A stretch of DNA of 64,000 nucleotides, from NCBI GenBank assembly GCA_025201805.1, contig MU619264.1, positions 1 to 64,000 on the forward strand, in the 5' to 3' direction. The notes below the pieces were generated by a model. The model ran no database searches. It was not told where the DNA came from and saw only the letters and a program-made list of their open reading frames with translations. Positions within the stretch are counted from its first letter, which is position 1, and each line of letters opens with the position of its first letter. Both the position numbers and the translations under genes were made by a program. Source of the DNA: Parasitella parasitica. Lineage: Eukaryota; Mucoromycota; Mucoromycetes; Mucorales; Mucoraceae. Positions 1 through 12,089 of this stretch are shown piece by piece.

Positions 1-2530
1 AAAAAAAAAAAAAAAAAAAAAAAGATAATAGTAATAAAGAATCCGAATTAAACCGTTAAAATATGTTGGATTAAAAAAAGATAATAAAAACCAAATGTTA
101 ACGAGATACGAAAACTTAAAGATACTTTATTAATGATCGAAATTGCGTCTGCTATTTACACTTTTTACAACTACATAAATTTATGGTTATTTAGATTACT
201 AATTGACAAGACTAATTCACAGTGACAATTTACTTGACAGGGTACGATGTAAGGTTATACAACAAGGGCTACACGTCTTTGATCTGACAGTGCCTTAATT
301 TTTTTTCTGGTGCTCAGATCTATGTTACTACTGGAATAACCTTCTTGAGTTGAAACAGTGAGTTTATTTTTTAGTTTACACAAGCGTATCATATCATTGG
401 ACAATCTTCAATCTTCAATTGAAGTACATTGCCATGTTTTCCTATCTATAATTTTGCAGATCAGTAAAAGATTTGAGAAAGTAATAAAAACTTAATTTAC
501 CAGATACCATTGACTTTTTTTGACTGATAAGATGCTGTACCTTTATGTTATTTGAATAACTGTAAATGAATATAAATCTACGAATAAAATCAGATATCAT
601 GTTAGACATTTGATTGTCAAAGATTATAACGTATCTCCATATCTGATCGGCTAATCATTTTGAATACGAATCTATAAAGGATATGGACAATATATTATAT
701 ATATATAAAACAAGGTAGCTCATCCAGATTACCGTATAGATCTTATGATCTAGTTCGGAGAGGAGGTATCTGACGATCATATTTGTATTGCTTTTTTTAT
801 TGATATCCAAAAAGATAATGGTTGATAACACAAATTTCTATATAAAAATTGCATATAATTGCTGATAGGCTTCGATAAAGAGAAAAATGAAGCCTGTCTT
901 ATGCATAACTTGGTTTCCACTGGGTGGTGTCTCTACCAAAAGTTACCTGCAAAAACAGAGTTTTTTTTTCATAATCTATTGTAAATATCGTAGGATTGCG
1001 GTCTAACCAGGGAAACTAGGCATTGGCTTAATCTTCACAGAATGATGTTCTCCATTTATCCCTTACTGATTTTTAGAGCATCACAACTTGTTTGATGCGA
1101 ACCTTAATGTGAATGGGTAGCTAAAGTGCTATAGAATATGACTTTAAAAAGTGTTTTTATGTAGCTTCATTTTGGAGTAAATGAATACCATAAAGACTAA
1201 TTCATTACTATTTCTCGAAAGGGTATAGTCTACAACGCCTACTATTTCTATGAAATACTAGGCAATAGAGATATCTTTTTCAGACAGACCTTCCCTCTTA
1301 TACGCATACTCAAGTTTCATGTACATCTGTATTTACCCTTTGGAAAAGCTTCAAGGTCATTTTTAGTTGCGGATTTGGTGTCCAAGCTTAAAATAAATTT
1401 TAATGCTATTAATTAGACAGAAGTTCAACACTCTTTTTAATTCCTCAAATCTATCTTTGCTCTCCAGAAATTGCCAAAACAAGGCTTTATTGCATATAGT
1501 TCTATGTTAGTTTTCAAATGTTGAGCGTAAATTATAGCCGATTGAAGTACACTTGCGGGCGCACCTAAATGTATTTGTCATCTTGCTCTGCTCGCCGTTT
1601 TAAAGAGGTAGCGTTGACTTTGTCTACAGACTATCAAGACATTTTTATTTGAGTAACTATTAAGATGCTTGGAATTGGATTCTGTAGTAGATGTCAAGGG
1701 TTAAGGTTGATATATGTAGGTGTTTTTTTTTGGATTTGTTACTAGCAAGGACTAGATTCGATTTTACGAAATTGAAAATGAGGGGCAGGTAAATTGAATA
1801 GCCCAAAATACATCAGTGGGATCAAGAATTAGTGGTTTGCACTTAATTCCTCACAATAAGCTTCTATAGCATTTAGTCAACTAGACAGAAGAAATAGCAT
1901 TGGTTTTAGGAGAGAGACCAAACGTTGTAACTATGTTGACTTCACGATTTTCGAGAACCCCGTAATTTTGCAAAGCGACAAAAAACAGAGTATGGTTTTT
2001 CGCACTAAACTCGTAGCATCATCTTGTTTAGAAATTTTGTCTGTAGATGCGGCACATTCGGGGAATAAGGCTCAATCTAAGAAATTTGATAAACAAAAAA
2101 AAAAAAGAGTTTAGAAAAAGAATCTTTTGCTGTCTTCACAGATATTGCTATAATGAGCATATGCCAAATTTCGGTAAGACATACAATGCATCATTTCGTT
2201 GTAAAAGCAAAATCCAATATAACCTCTGACTCAATAGGTAAATCTTTAAAAAAAAAATTGCGAATAATTGAAGGCCGTACTACTATTTAATGCTCATTCT
2301 CGCCACAGCAGTTATGCACCTATTTGAAGTTAGTGTCATATGCTGATCACAATTATTAGAAAAAAGAGTCTTGGTTTGTGGTACCTCGAACACACCAAAA
2401 GAATTTCCAATTAAACAATTGTCCCTTTTTTTTTTTCTTTCTTCTTTTGCAGTATCAGAGTTAGCGAATATGGTATGTAATGTAAACCATTTAATTGAGT
2501 GCTATTCTAAAAAATCTACAATAGTTACCT
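1..2530. other. Gene-poor AT-rich leader region
   Basis: No supportable coding region. The window opens with a short poly-A run. Around 740-1000 there is a diverged copy of the repeat family found again at 23.1-25.1 kb (listed separately). A small open frame at 2047-2229 crosses a poly-A run and has no family signature, so I did not call it. Confidence 0.6.
740..1000. repeat. Diverged dispersed repeat, copy A
   Basis: This stretch can be aligned by eye with 24340-24520. Shared blocks in the same order are CGATAAAGAG, AAGC.TGT.TTATGC, ATAACTTG.TT, ATCAAAAG.TA (here ACCAAAAGTTA) and a T-rich run ending CATAAT. Copy A lacks a segment of about 35 bases that sits between two GCAT words in the 24-kb copies, which looks like an internal deletion. 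No coding capacity is visible. Confidence 0.55.
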
Positions 2531-5026
2531 ATGATACCAAGAGAATCTAGTGATGATGATAGACCTATAGGTCTAAAATTTACTCGCAATAATTTTTTCA
2601 GTTTTCCCAAAAGAGATAACAGTGAGAGTTTAAAAAGAACACCTTCATCAAACAGCAACAGTAGCAGCATACATCAATCACCACTGATGATGAGGAACTT
2701 TGATGATCATTACCAGCAGCAATTTCAACAACGAAACAGCAATCAATCTAGCCATAGCCAGTCTTCTTCGTCTCCACTACCTGTATTATCACCTACATTG
2801 CCAGCAAGATCGCCGTTTCGTATGAGAGATTCCCAGCAAGCTTCTGCTGTTACTTCTTCCACAACTCCAAGGCCACATGGTAATACTGAAATTTTGTGTG
2901 CCATAGAGATCACTAATGAAAACTATCTGTATATATAGATGCGAACAATAAGTCAAATTCAAGCTTAGATGAGCAACCTGCTATCTATTCTTCCATATCA
3001 TCATCCTCTTCTTCCTCAGTTGCGACAGTAGAAGAAGACCTTAGTCAGGGACTCGAGGCTATATGGAAGTTGAAACCGAACCCTCAACCACAATCACAAC
3101 CAATGCTACATAGTAAAGACGATAAGTCGAATATTGATTCTGACGACATGCTGATGCAGTTACTTGTATCGCACGCTATGATTGATGCCCGAGAGTATAA
3201 AGTATTGTCATTTGAGGAATACGAAACTTTGAAACAGGTAACTTCGCTCAACATGATTTTGCGTATCCTGCAACTTACAGGTGAATTGTTTGCAGCACCA
3301 CGCAAGGTTAAAAACCCGTGTAAAGAGCTCCCTCTCAAAACTAGAGTTAGACAAGAAAATCCAAGAGACATCGCACTCACTATCCAACTTATCCCCCAAC
3401 AAAAACCGAGAATCAGTCATGCTGCTTCTGAATGAAACAGTAGAAGCAGATAAAAAAGTAAAAATAATGACACAAAGATTAAATGAACTGCAATCCGAAG
3501 AAGTAGAAACTCAATATCAAATACTAAAGCACACAGCTGGCATTCTGTGTCTTGGTTTACAAAAGTTGGAAAATTCGAACGAGTGGACATCATCCTCAGT
3601 AAAATTAGCAGCAAATCCTAAGGAGCAATTTAGTGATCTACAATTTCAGTTGGACATGATCACACAAGCGTTAAAAAACATGCTTATAAAATATGATGTT
3701 CATGCCATCATCCATTCTCATTCATGTGCTAACGACTTGCTGGATCAATTGGAAGTACAGTTAAATACTTATAAATTGCAATCCAAAAAGTTAGCAACTA
3801 CGCAAGAAAAATCTCGGCTAGAATCCGTATCTGAAAAGAAACTTGCAATCGATTTGAAAGCTTCAGAAGAGAAAAACAACTCTTTCGAAGCAAAAGTCTC
3901 TCAGCTACAAAAAGAAATTGACAGTATGATGGCGACAAATGTATGGGTACCTCAAGGCAACGCTGGTTTTGCAGATAGCAGTAATAGCCTAATCGGAAAA
4001 ATTGAATCAGAGCTGTGCACCACCAAAGAAAACCAACAACGGGTCGAAAAAGAGCTTGAGGCTGGGTATACCCAAGTCGCTCAACTGAAAGCTACGGTAG
4101 CCGAAATGGAATTGCAAGCAAGCAAGATCAAATCACAGGCCGCTGTCTTTCTAAATAAGGAACAAAAGCTTAAAAAAGAAGTACAGCAGTATCGAGATGA
4201 AGTGGTTCAATTACGTATCGATAAAGAAAAATGGGAGCGAACTATAAAGCGTAAAACTGTCACACAAGCATTGGACAACGATGGATCTGCAGCACCTGAA
4301 GAGGTTGAAGCGAGATACGAACAGCAGCTGGAGGAACAAGAGCAAGAATACCAAGCTCAATTGAAAGAGCAAGCTGCATTGTTGAATAAAACTACTCGCC
4401 AATGCGAGCATTTGCAACAAGAACACGACAAATTGTCAGCCACCTGCAAAGACCTTGAGCTTTTGATCCGAGACAAGCAAAGGACCTTGGATTCTCGAGA
4501 AGTCCAAGTCAATCAACTCAAAACAGAGATACAACAGCAACAAAAGATCCTAGCAACAACAAAGGGTGGTAGAAAACATGAAGCATTACAGCAATTGCAA
4601 GCCATTTTTTCGGAAAAAGAAGCAGCGTGGATCGAGAAAAGTTCAACCATGGAGGCCAATTTTGAAGGCATCTTGAAAGAATTTGACCGTTTGACTGGTA
4701 CAGCACTGGAATTCGAGACTGACAAAATGAACTACGAAAGGCGCATCGAGAAATTAACGCAGGAAGTTGAAGAGCTCGAGTCAAGTTTAGCGCACGAAAA
4801 GACCAAGAATTTAGGGCATGAGTCAGACACACCCACAACAGCTTCGCTTCGTAAAGAATTCCGAAAGATGATCACTGACATGAAGGCTGATCACCAGCGC
4901 ACATTGGATAGAGAAGCAGAGGAAAAGAGGCGGTTAGAGAAGCAATTAAAAGATCTCAAACATCAACGAGAAATGTCTCGATACGAACGTATTAATAAAG
5001 GTGTGCAAACCCTTTTCATGGCTTAA
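2531..5026 (+). CDS. Uds1-domain coiled-coil protein (up-regulated during septation type)
   Basis: Three exons (2531-2879, 2939-3237, 3296-5026) give 792 residues. The first ~180 residues are Ser/Gln/Pro-rich and probably disordered. The segment read from exon 2 into exon 3 (DMLMQLLVSHAMIDAREYKV, then LSFEEYETLKQ joined to HHARLKTRV) matches my memory of the fungal Uds1 domain. The rest, about 500 residues, is Glu/Lys/Gln-rich heptad sequence predicted as long coiled coil. Uds1 proteins are linked to septation and cell polarity in yeasts; a scaffold role at septum or hyphal tip is inference. The exon 3 acceptor at 3295 is chosen because it keeps the domain continuous; the AG at 3280 would add five residues. 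The stop lies 73 bp from the convergent Not2 stop. Confidence 0.85.
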
Positions 5027-5099
5027 ATAGCTATGCTTAATTGACATGTGAAATAAACCTCTTCTTTTTAATATTTCCATTAGAGAAAAACGAGAAAAT

Positions 5100-6466
5100 T
5101 TACATCATCACTCTATTAGAACCATTACTTGATGAAACAGCTACATTATTTGCCAAACCAACAGAAGGTTGTGATGGCTGATTTCGTTCTTCAATAGCGT
5201 CCCAAGATAATGTCCATTCCCGCTTCACTTTTTGCCATGTTGTAGGGTCGAAAAATACATACACGCCACGATCCAAGGCATTAGGTGAGGTCCTTCGGAA
5301 AGCCTGCACAGGTCTACCATTCTCATCTGTTTCTTTTGTTAGCCATAACCCTAATTCCTTATGGTAACGCCAATTACGAGCATATCTGAACAAGGGCGAC
5401 AAGCAAAGGTTAATACATCAAATCGAAGGTTCAACAGTAAACATACAATTCCTGTGCTGCTGCCTCCTGGGCAATGTCCTTTGGCATACAATAAAACACA
5501 TAAAACAAGATTTCATCAGAGAATGTTCTCATACGTTGGTGGGCTGGTGGGGTAGCTTGGACATTACGATAGCAAGCAGGCAAATAATAACCTGGCTCCA
5601 CGTTCAAACCAGGTAAGGTTTGTGTATCGGACCAAGGTGATATAAACGTCGAGTATATCGAACTGCAGAGAATATGTCAAAAACGCGTAAATCAAAAGAA
5701 TAAAAAAGCTTACTCTGCTGTATTGAGATCCAAGCCAAGGGTAGTCAAATCACTACCAAGCGCCAACATACTGCGATCGGGATCAGTCATTCTAATAACC
5801 CCCAGTAGTCCTAGTAGGCCATATGGGTCTGTTGGTTTGCTGTCCGTCGAAGTTAAATCGTCTTGTTTCCTTGGTGGTCCTGCTGGTGTCTAGTAAGAAA
5901 GGAGTTGAATGTCGACATCATCACGCAAATACAATGAAATGCTTACCCAAGGTTCTGAAGAGTTGATTTTATCTGAAAATGGTTTTCCTAACATCACATC
6001 TTTTGTTAAGTGTGTGATGCTACAATCAATTGGCCGAGAATAACCTACCTGCTTGTTGACCTTCTCGTAAATTAGCATAGTCTAACCACTGTTCAGGCTT
6101 CCCACCAGAGTCTCTGCCTATCGCGTTGTCGAATGGCGATGCAGAACTACCAAGTGCTGGAAACTCGTCCATGGAAAATGATCTCGGTGCCAGATTTCTA
6201 TTATTCACTGATGGCGGCAGCTCGCCATTGAAGTTGTTTCTGCTAAATGCAAGAGGGTTTTTGTTATGCGCAGAAAATTCCATGCTGTCTATCTCTTGCT
6301 GCTGTTGTAGAAACCCATTATTACCTGCTGTCGAGGCATAACTTGCAAGACGGTTTGGCATAGATGGCGTTGTCGAGTTGGGCACAACTGCATTTCGGTT
6401 CATTGCTGGTGGTGTTCCCAGTGCAGGAAACTCGTTTAAATCAGCTGTTGTATTAGGACGGAACAT
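5100..6466 (-). CDS. NOT2: CCR4-NOT complex subunit Not2 (Cdc36/CNOT2 family)
   Basis: Five exons (6466-6049, 5999-5947, 5889-5714, 5662-5447, 5385-5100) give 382 residues. The N-terminal half is Asn/Ser-rich and carries two FPALG motifs, a feature of CNOT2 N-termini. After it comes YGLLGLLGVIRMTDPDRSML followed by LALGSDLTTLGLDLN, then the C-terminal NOT box with RYHKELGLWLT and a GVYVFFDPTTW segment. These blocks are diagnostic for NOT2 rather than NOT3/5. The protein joins the Not1 scaffold and works in mRNA deadenylation and transcription control in nucleus and cytoplasm. It lies head-to-head with the mL67 gene (255 bp between starts) and tail-to-tail with the Uds1 gene. Confidence 0.95.
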
Positions 6467-6721
6467 TATAGCGTATATTCACAACCGTAAAGTATATAAA
6501 ACAAGAGTTAAAAAAAAGCAAGAAAGACTCCATAGCCATTTAGAGGTTTAGAATAGCAAAAAAAATTGCATCTAAAGCCGGTGACGTGGTGGAGGAGGAT
6601 GCGATTGCACTACATGTAATCCAACGCTTGTGACTCCAATCACGGCTATTAAAAGGGAGTGTTGGCTAATCCATGCTTCTCCTTTCAGAAGCTACATCTT
6701 TACCCCGGGAAACAAGCAGCC
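6467..6721. promoter_or_regulatory. Divergent promoter region, NOT2 / MHR1
   Basis: These 255 bp separate the start codons of two divergently transcribed genes and so must hold both promoters. A TATAAA-like word lies just upstream of NOT2 (forward TATATAAAAC near 6493-6502). No transcription factor site could be assigned with confidence. Confidence 0.6.
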
Positions 6722-7282
6722 ATGACCTCCACAAGCAGCATCTACCTCTTTAGACATGTGCAGACAAAGCAAATCTTGGTTAGCTTAAGACAAAACATGA
6801 AGGTCAGAACATGAGATGTCAAAAGTGTCAAAAATGCTAAACGCTAAACGCTAAACGCTTTTTATGTGTAGAACAAAGTATTAAATCAACTTGGAACATC
6901 ACATAGACAGCCTCAATTAAGAAAGGATTTATGGCGCCCTCTAGTTGCTTTGACAGGCTTTCAATCGCCTCAGTCTGCACAGGCAGTTACAGATGCCCTG
7001 CTCCAGCGTTCAAAGGCTCGCCAACTCGAATTAAAAACTAGTGATGCACATACTGCAAAGCCCAAGCGTATAAGACAAGTCGAGGAGTTGGATCTAGTTG
7101 AAAAGTCAATTGTATCGTTACGTGAAGCACTTGAAACTGTTGCTGCATCAAAGAACGAATCTAAGCTATTGGCACTTTGGGAACAGCCTTACTTTATGGA
7201 ATTGAAGGGCGACAAAGAATGGCCATCATTTTTGGAGCATGGACAATTGGAATTGCGAAATAGTCGCTTTGTAAAAGAATAA
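6722..7282 (+). CDS. MHR1: Mitochondrial Mhr1/mL67-family protein
   Basis: Two exons (6722-6802, 6872-7282) give 163 residues. IYLFRHVQTKQILVSL at the N-terminus and QPQLRKDLWRPLVALTGFQS across the middle resemble the conserved parts of yeast Mhr1 (VYIFRN..TGQVLYS and PSLRRDIWK). In yeast this protein is both subunit mL67 of the mitochondrial large ribosomal subunit and a factor for mtDNA recombination. Placement in the mitochondrion follows from the family. The start at 6722 puts the conserved motif right at the N-terminus. The intron contains a short tandem repeat of the unit CTAAACG. The gene is shorter than the yeast homologue (about 226 residues), mainly at the C-terminus. Confidence 0.78.
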
Positions 7283-8670
7283 GTGTTGCGTTTTGTAGTA
7301 TATAGATTAGAGGTATATTGTGTTTAATAAAAAAAATCTGTTATAATGGACATTTACATAGTGGTGGCTTGCCCTTACAGCATATTACAGGGAGGGGTGC
7401 GGGAGATTTCGACGGACGAATCAGAAATCTGATTGTAGATTTTTGTTGGAACAGTGTAAGCAACATGTGCACAGAAAGAAGTAAGCTTTCAGATAAATAG
7501 AAGCCTATATGTTTGGAAAATTGCCGTTGGACTACTTCTTGGCGTTGACGTGAATGGTTGAGGCAAGGTTTCCCAGAAAGTATCTTTTAAAAGCTGTTTT
7601 TTTTTCCAACCTGCTTCTCCTAATGCTCACAGAAGTCATATATGGTTGACTCTTTTCTTTCTCAAGGCAATCATACGCTGTTTACTGGGGAACTCCTTCA
7701 CAAATAAACTAATAGCAGCATTTTCGTGAGATCGATTCAATAGTGGGTTAGTTCTACTGCGATACCCTACACAATACTGTCAAAGATATAAAAATATGAA
7801 ATTTTACAAAAAAAGCTTCATTCTGATCACAACCTATCTAATGTTGGCGCATGCAGTGATTATCACTTGTTTGACCAGTTGAAAATTGTCTCTAATACAT
7901 TCATCAAAGGTAACTCGGTTAAAGCCTTGTAATTGTCACCAAAATTATTACAAATCGCCTGGACTTTGGGTAATAGGTTGAAAGGGCTTGCTAGGGATCT
8001 TTTGGGAAGAATTACCAACTCCATTGCGCCCTTTACATTAAAGATTTATAATCTTTTGATCTTGCTTGAGATAGCTACGGATGGCTTAAAAGCACAATTT
8101 TAGTGAAGAAAATTCAACATTACATAGATTGGTTTAGTAATACCAGGAACTGTTGTAGGAAGAACATGCAATTTGCATTTTTAGTGGAATGGCCGAGCTC
8201 ATTATAATCAACGCAAGCGGTCCTAGTTATCATATTAATATCACTGTTTATCAGTACCATTGACTTCCTGACTCTTCCGTATCTCAAAAATTGAATTAGT
8301 CTTTTATGCACTGCTGTGTAGAAAAGTGGTAGAAAGATAGAGGTTAGCGAATTATGACTGAAATTAACTTTGCCATGTCTAGTCTCAATCAGTTTATAAC
8401 TACGATGATCTTTTCACATGAACAGAGGCATGTCTACTCTTTGATAACTAGACATTATATAACACGGCGGAAAACTGCAAATTAAACATGTGGCAACTTG
8501 GTTTCCATGATGTCCAAGAAAAGATAGCTTCTAGCTTCTACTTTGTCCAAAATTACATCTTGATTCGCCAGAAAAAAAACACATCATCCTGAATTTGAAG
8601 CAGGTTTCTTAAAACCCAGTTTTTGAATGACCGGGACAACAGTATCTGTTTCTTTTTGTCCATCACACAA
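7283..8670. other. Intergenic, nothing recognised
   Basis: 1.4 kb without a supportable gene. The open frames at 7318-7500 and on the minus strand at 8120-8311 have no family signature and no splice partner. The first 100 bases downstream of mL67 contain AATAAA-like 3'-end signals. Confidence 0.5.
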
Positions 8671-9333
8671 ATGTCAAATAATGAGCAAGCATCAGCCAGA
8701 GATTATATCAAATCTTATGTGAAAGAGTCAGATTCAGAAGATTATTTACAGAAAGAACAACCTCATTATGACCCTACAAAGCCAATCCAATCCCCGCAAC
8801 CTACACCTGTTGAACAAAACCCATTGCCTGAACATACGCAAACTTCAGAGCATTACAATGTCCATTTACCAACACAGAACCCCATCCCATCTAATGACAA
8901 CAATGACTGGAAAGAACCAAAAACACAGCAGCAGCAGCAAGAGCAGCAGCAAGAGCCTATCTGGGCTGCTCGAGACTTCAAAGAACAGAGAAAAGAAGTC
9001 CATGAAACATCACTCACAGTATGCGCAGATCTTCACGAGAATTTAATGACATGCTTTCAGCATGGAAGCTGGTGGGATAAAGCAAAAATGTGTGAAGAAC
9101 AAAAGCAGAGATTTTGGACTTGTTATAACGCGCAAAAGGTTGGTATTATATTGCGCTTTACTTTATATATTTGTTTATTCATTTTCTAATAATGCGATAT
9201 GCAGAAATTCTTGAAAGAGGTCAATTTTAAAGGTCCTGTTAATACAGAAAAGGAAGATAATGAGATTTTATTGAGAGCTTATAAACTTCGTGATAAAATT
9301 GACAAGCAGCAACAGCGAAAATCACAAGATTGA
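8671..9333 (+). CDS. Twin CX9C (CHCH-type) protein, probably mitochondrial
   Basis: Two exons (8671-9138, 9205-9333) give 198 residues. Residues 118-128 and 141-151 each form a CX9C motif (C-ADLHENLMT-C and C-EEQKQRFWT-C), the helix-hairpin pattern oxidised by Mia40 in the mitochondrial intermembrane space. The first ~105 residues are polar, Gln/Pro-rich and carry a short poly-Gln stretch; the tail after the second motif is basic. An in-frame ATG at 8623 would add 16 residues (MNDRDNSICFFLSITQ); I prefer 8671 because the earlier extension looks like untranslated leader. I cannot assign a named CX9C family (for example Cmc or Coa). Confidence 0.7.
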
Positions 9334-10283
9334 TTATATATACAATGGGTTTCTTGGCCACTAAACGAAAGATAAACTATGCCATGTGCTATAGAAGAGA
9401 TTAACCTGAAAACGTTCGTTTTATTTTCAAAAATTGGTTTCCTGTCAAATAAAAGATAAATGGTTATCTCAAGCTATAATAAGTTACAACTGTTAAATAT
9501 TTAAATGCATTTTAACAAAGTTATATTATTCATACTTGTAAGTATTTATTCCACCAGCTTATACTACAAGATTGGCTAAAGTAAGAAAAAAGATTCGTCG
9601 AAATAGTCGAATTTAGGATTTATTGAAAGCAATGGTATTGCAGAAAAACTATTTTATTGATAAAGTCTTCTCATAAATTTCTGAAAAAAGAGTTTATTTT
9701 TGGTAATTACAGGTACATTCTATATGAGCATACTATGCTCATTCACATCATCCGTCTCAATTTTGGTTGAAATAAATGCCTTACAGCAGTCTAAACCATT
9801 GTATGTAATCTGAAATTTTGTGTTAAAATATAAAGACGATCAAAAAAGATAAAATCAGCTCAGTTGCTGGTTTGATCGTCAATCTGATTAATACAGGTAA
9901 TATCAGGATTGCCGGTTTAATGTGATGCCCATAGAGTACTAATAGTTACTATATTATTTTGACTACGCTGCCATGACAACCATTCCTGAATCGAATACAA
10001 TGTTAAAATGCTGTCAATCGTTACCACCAGTTTAAAGCAGTTGCTAAGGCAACCGTTCCCAATCGGATCTACGGCTGAATGTCGCTGGCAATTTTATAAT
10101 CCTTGTCTTTAACCAAAAGTTGAAGTGAAATGGTCACATTGAGACATCTCCCCGCCCTCGTCCTGCTTACTGTTCAGATTTATAATATTATTAAGCGGTT
10201 GAAATGCATATATTTATTGCGATATTCCAACAGGTTTCTCACAACTACAACCGCCTATCTTACTTAGATCGCATTCTGGGAAT
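9334..10283. other. Intergenic, nothing recognised
   Basis: AT-rich sequence between the twin-CX9C gene and the dioxygenase gene. I see no open frame with coding character and no repeat shared with the rest of the window. Confidence 0.5.
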
Positions 10284-11456
10284 ATGTCTATTGCTACTAC
10301 CGCTGTTGCTGCCTCAAAAAAAACTCCAGTATTCTTCGTTTCGCACGGAGGTGGGTAATGCATTTTGAAATGAAAGACCTGTGTGCTAACAAATATACAT
10401 GCAGGGCCCAATCTTTTGGAAGACCAGGATAAACCAGGCCATTTCTACAACTGGCTCGGCAATTATCTCAAAAATGAATTAAAACCTAGAGCCATTGTAG
10501 TGATTAGTGCTCATTGGCAAGGACAGGGCAATAATGGTGTATTTGGTACATGTAACATTCGATGAGTATGACCTACGATCACTAATTGTTTATGCCATTA
10601 TAGTGGAAACATCTGAAAAACCAAAGCTTATTTATGATTTTTTCAATTTTCCTCATCGTTACTATGAGACTTCCTGGGATCACAAAGGATCTCCTTCTAT
10701 TGCCAATCATGTCATTAACTTGCTGCAAAAGGTAAACAAGTAATATAACATCATTCTACCTACATTTTTTATCGTCCATCCAACAATTAGTCAGGTATTA
10801 ATGCGACTGGGGAGAAACGTGGGAATGACCATGGTGTTTGGGTACCATTAAAACGCGCTATGAAATCAAATCCTGATATTCCCATAATTGAATTATCAAC
10901 CTTCGAGCATGAGGATATGGCAATGCATACGAAAATGGGTGAAGCACTAGCATCTCTAAGGTAAATAGACTTGCAAAATTTAGGAAAGGCCCTGCTGTTT
11001 ATGCTAATGGCGATGTAAAACAGGGATGAGAATATTGTCATCATTGGCAGCGGAAGCGCTGTGCATAACCTGAGCACTCTGTGGACCTATGGAGATAAGC
11101 CTTCTCCTAAGTTTGTTCTTGATTTCGATAAAGGTATGGAGAGAATTGCGTGTCGTTTCACTTCTGAAGAACGTAATAATTTAGCTGCTCAACTTGATCA
11201 GCATGCTAGCTTTAGAAAATGTCATCCGACTGCTGAGGTATATGTGTGATTGTGAGTACTGAAACTATATAAAAACTAATATTTTACTTCATAGCATCTT
11301 GTTCCATTCCACGTTGCTTTGGGCGCGGCAAAATCTGACAAGGGCATAAAGCTATTAGAGGGTTACTATTCCACTCTTAGCTGGAGTTCATATGCATTTG
11401 GTTTGCCAGAGAATATCATACTTCCTAAATATGATGGAAGCGAAGCTAAATTTTGA
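10284..11456 (+). CDS. LigB-type extradiol ring-cleavage dioxygenase (DODA-like)
   Basis: Six exons (10284-10350, 10405-10545, 10604-10731, 10791-10960, 11024-11237, 11295-11456) give 293 residues, close to the 260-300 usual for the family. Conserved positions include FFVSHGGPN with His21, VISAHWQ with His59, a GNDHGVWVPLK motif, and EHLVPFHVALGAA near the C-terminus. These match metal ligands and the active-site His of class III extradiol dioxygenases related to plant and bacterial 4,5-DOPA dioxygenase. The protein should open a catechol ring with Fe(II) or another divalent metal. The true substrate in a fungus is unknown, so DODA activity is inference. No signal peptide is visible, suggesting a cytosolic enzyme. 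Confidence 0.9.
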
Positions 11457-11888
11457 TATGAAAAACAATAATGGACGTTCTCTTGATTTATATGCAATGT
11501 TCAAATATCAATAAATGATGTTCTATTGTGATATTGCTATGTATATTTACTTTATAATTTATATGTTGGGTAAACATCACCAGTACGTATTATTGACATC
11601 AAGATATAAAGAGGAATTGTTTATTGATTTATTCAAGCATATAAAAGTTTTAAAACAGGTTGCATAACGCTGGCGTATTCAATTCCATGATGAGGCTTTT
11701 AGCGCAACACGTTAGCGACAGCCGCCGAGTCAATTTGTATTTGTAGAAATACATGATTAATTCAACTTGGAAAGAATATGAACTCTCACGCTCACATACC
11801 TGTTTGAGCACACTCGAAACATGTGTCAAATCAATATAAAAGAAAACGTATTTTTGCGCAATATTCATATTTTTTCTTCATATTCAAA
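11457..11888. promoter_or_regulatory. Intergenic and 5' region of the SMP-like gene
   Basis: 432 bp between dioxygenase and SMP-like gene. A TATAAAAG word occurs near 11835-11842, about 50 bases before the start codon, followed by an AT-rich leader, consistent with a strongly used core promoter. No other element could be assigned. Confidence 0.4.
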
Positions 11889-12089
11889 ATGCCCAAGAAC
11901 CCCACTCCCACCCCCATGTCCAAGTCTGATGCATCACGCATCCAATCAACCCAAGCTAAGAACAATCGTGACACTGGCCCTAATTCCTTTGCTGCTCGTT
12001 CTCAATCTGCTGCTGACAGAAATGCCAATCAGTCTGGTGCTGGTGCTAATACCAGAAGCAGTCAAGGCCAACAGCAGCCAAAGCAATAA
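11889..12089 (+). CDS. Small SMP-like (seed-maturation-protein-type) stress protein
   Basis: A single-exon frame of 66 residues. The core reads SKSDASRIQSTQAKN, then NSFAARSQSAADRN, followed by an Asn/Gln/Gly-rich tail. The pattern of DASRIQS..AK and FAARAQSAADRN resembles the SMP domain found in plant seed-maturation proteins and in small fungal proteins thought to respond to stress. The protein has no Cys, no hydrophobic segment and is very hydrophilic, like LEA-type protectants. A role in desiccation or spore tolerance is inference. A TATA-like box lies about 50 bp upstream and ATAAA words follow the stop. Other frames over the same DNA are shadows. Confidence 0.65.
   Translation: MPKNPTPTPMSKSDASRIQSTQAKNNRDTGPNSFAARSQSAADRNANQSGAGANTRSSQGQQQPKQ

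Noticed and set aside
8623-8670. Upstream in-frame start of the twin-CX9C protein
   Set aside because: The 16 extra residues include a hydrophobic stretch with an unpaired Cys and no presequence character; 8671 starts a better-composed N-terminus. Not fully excluded.
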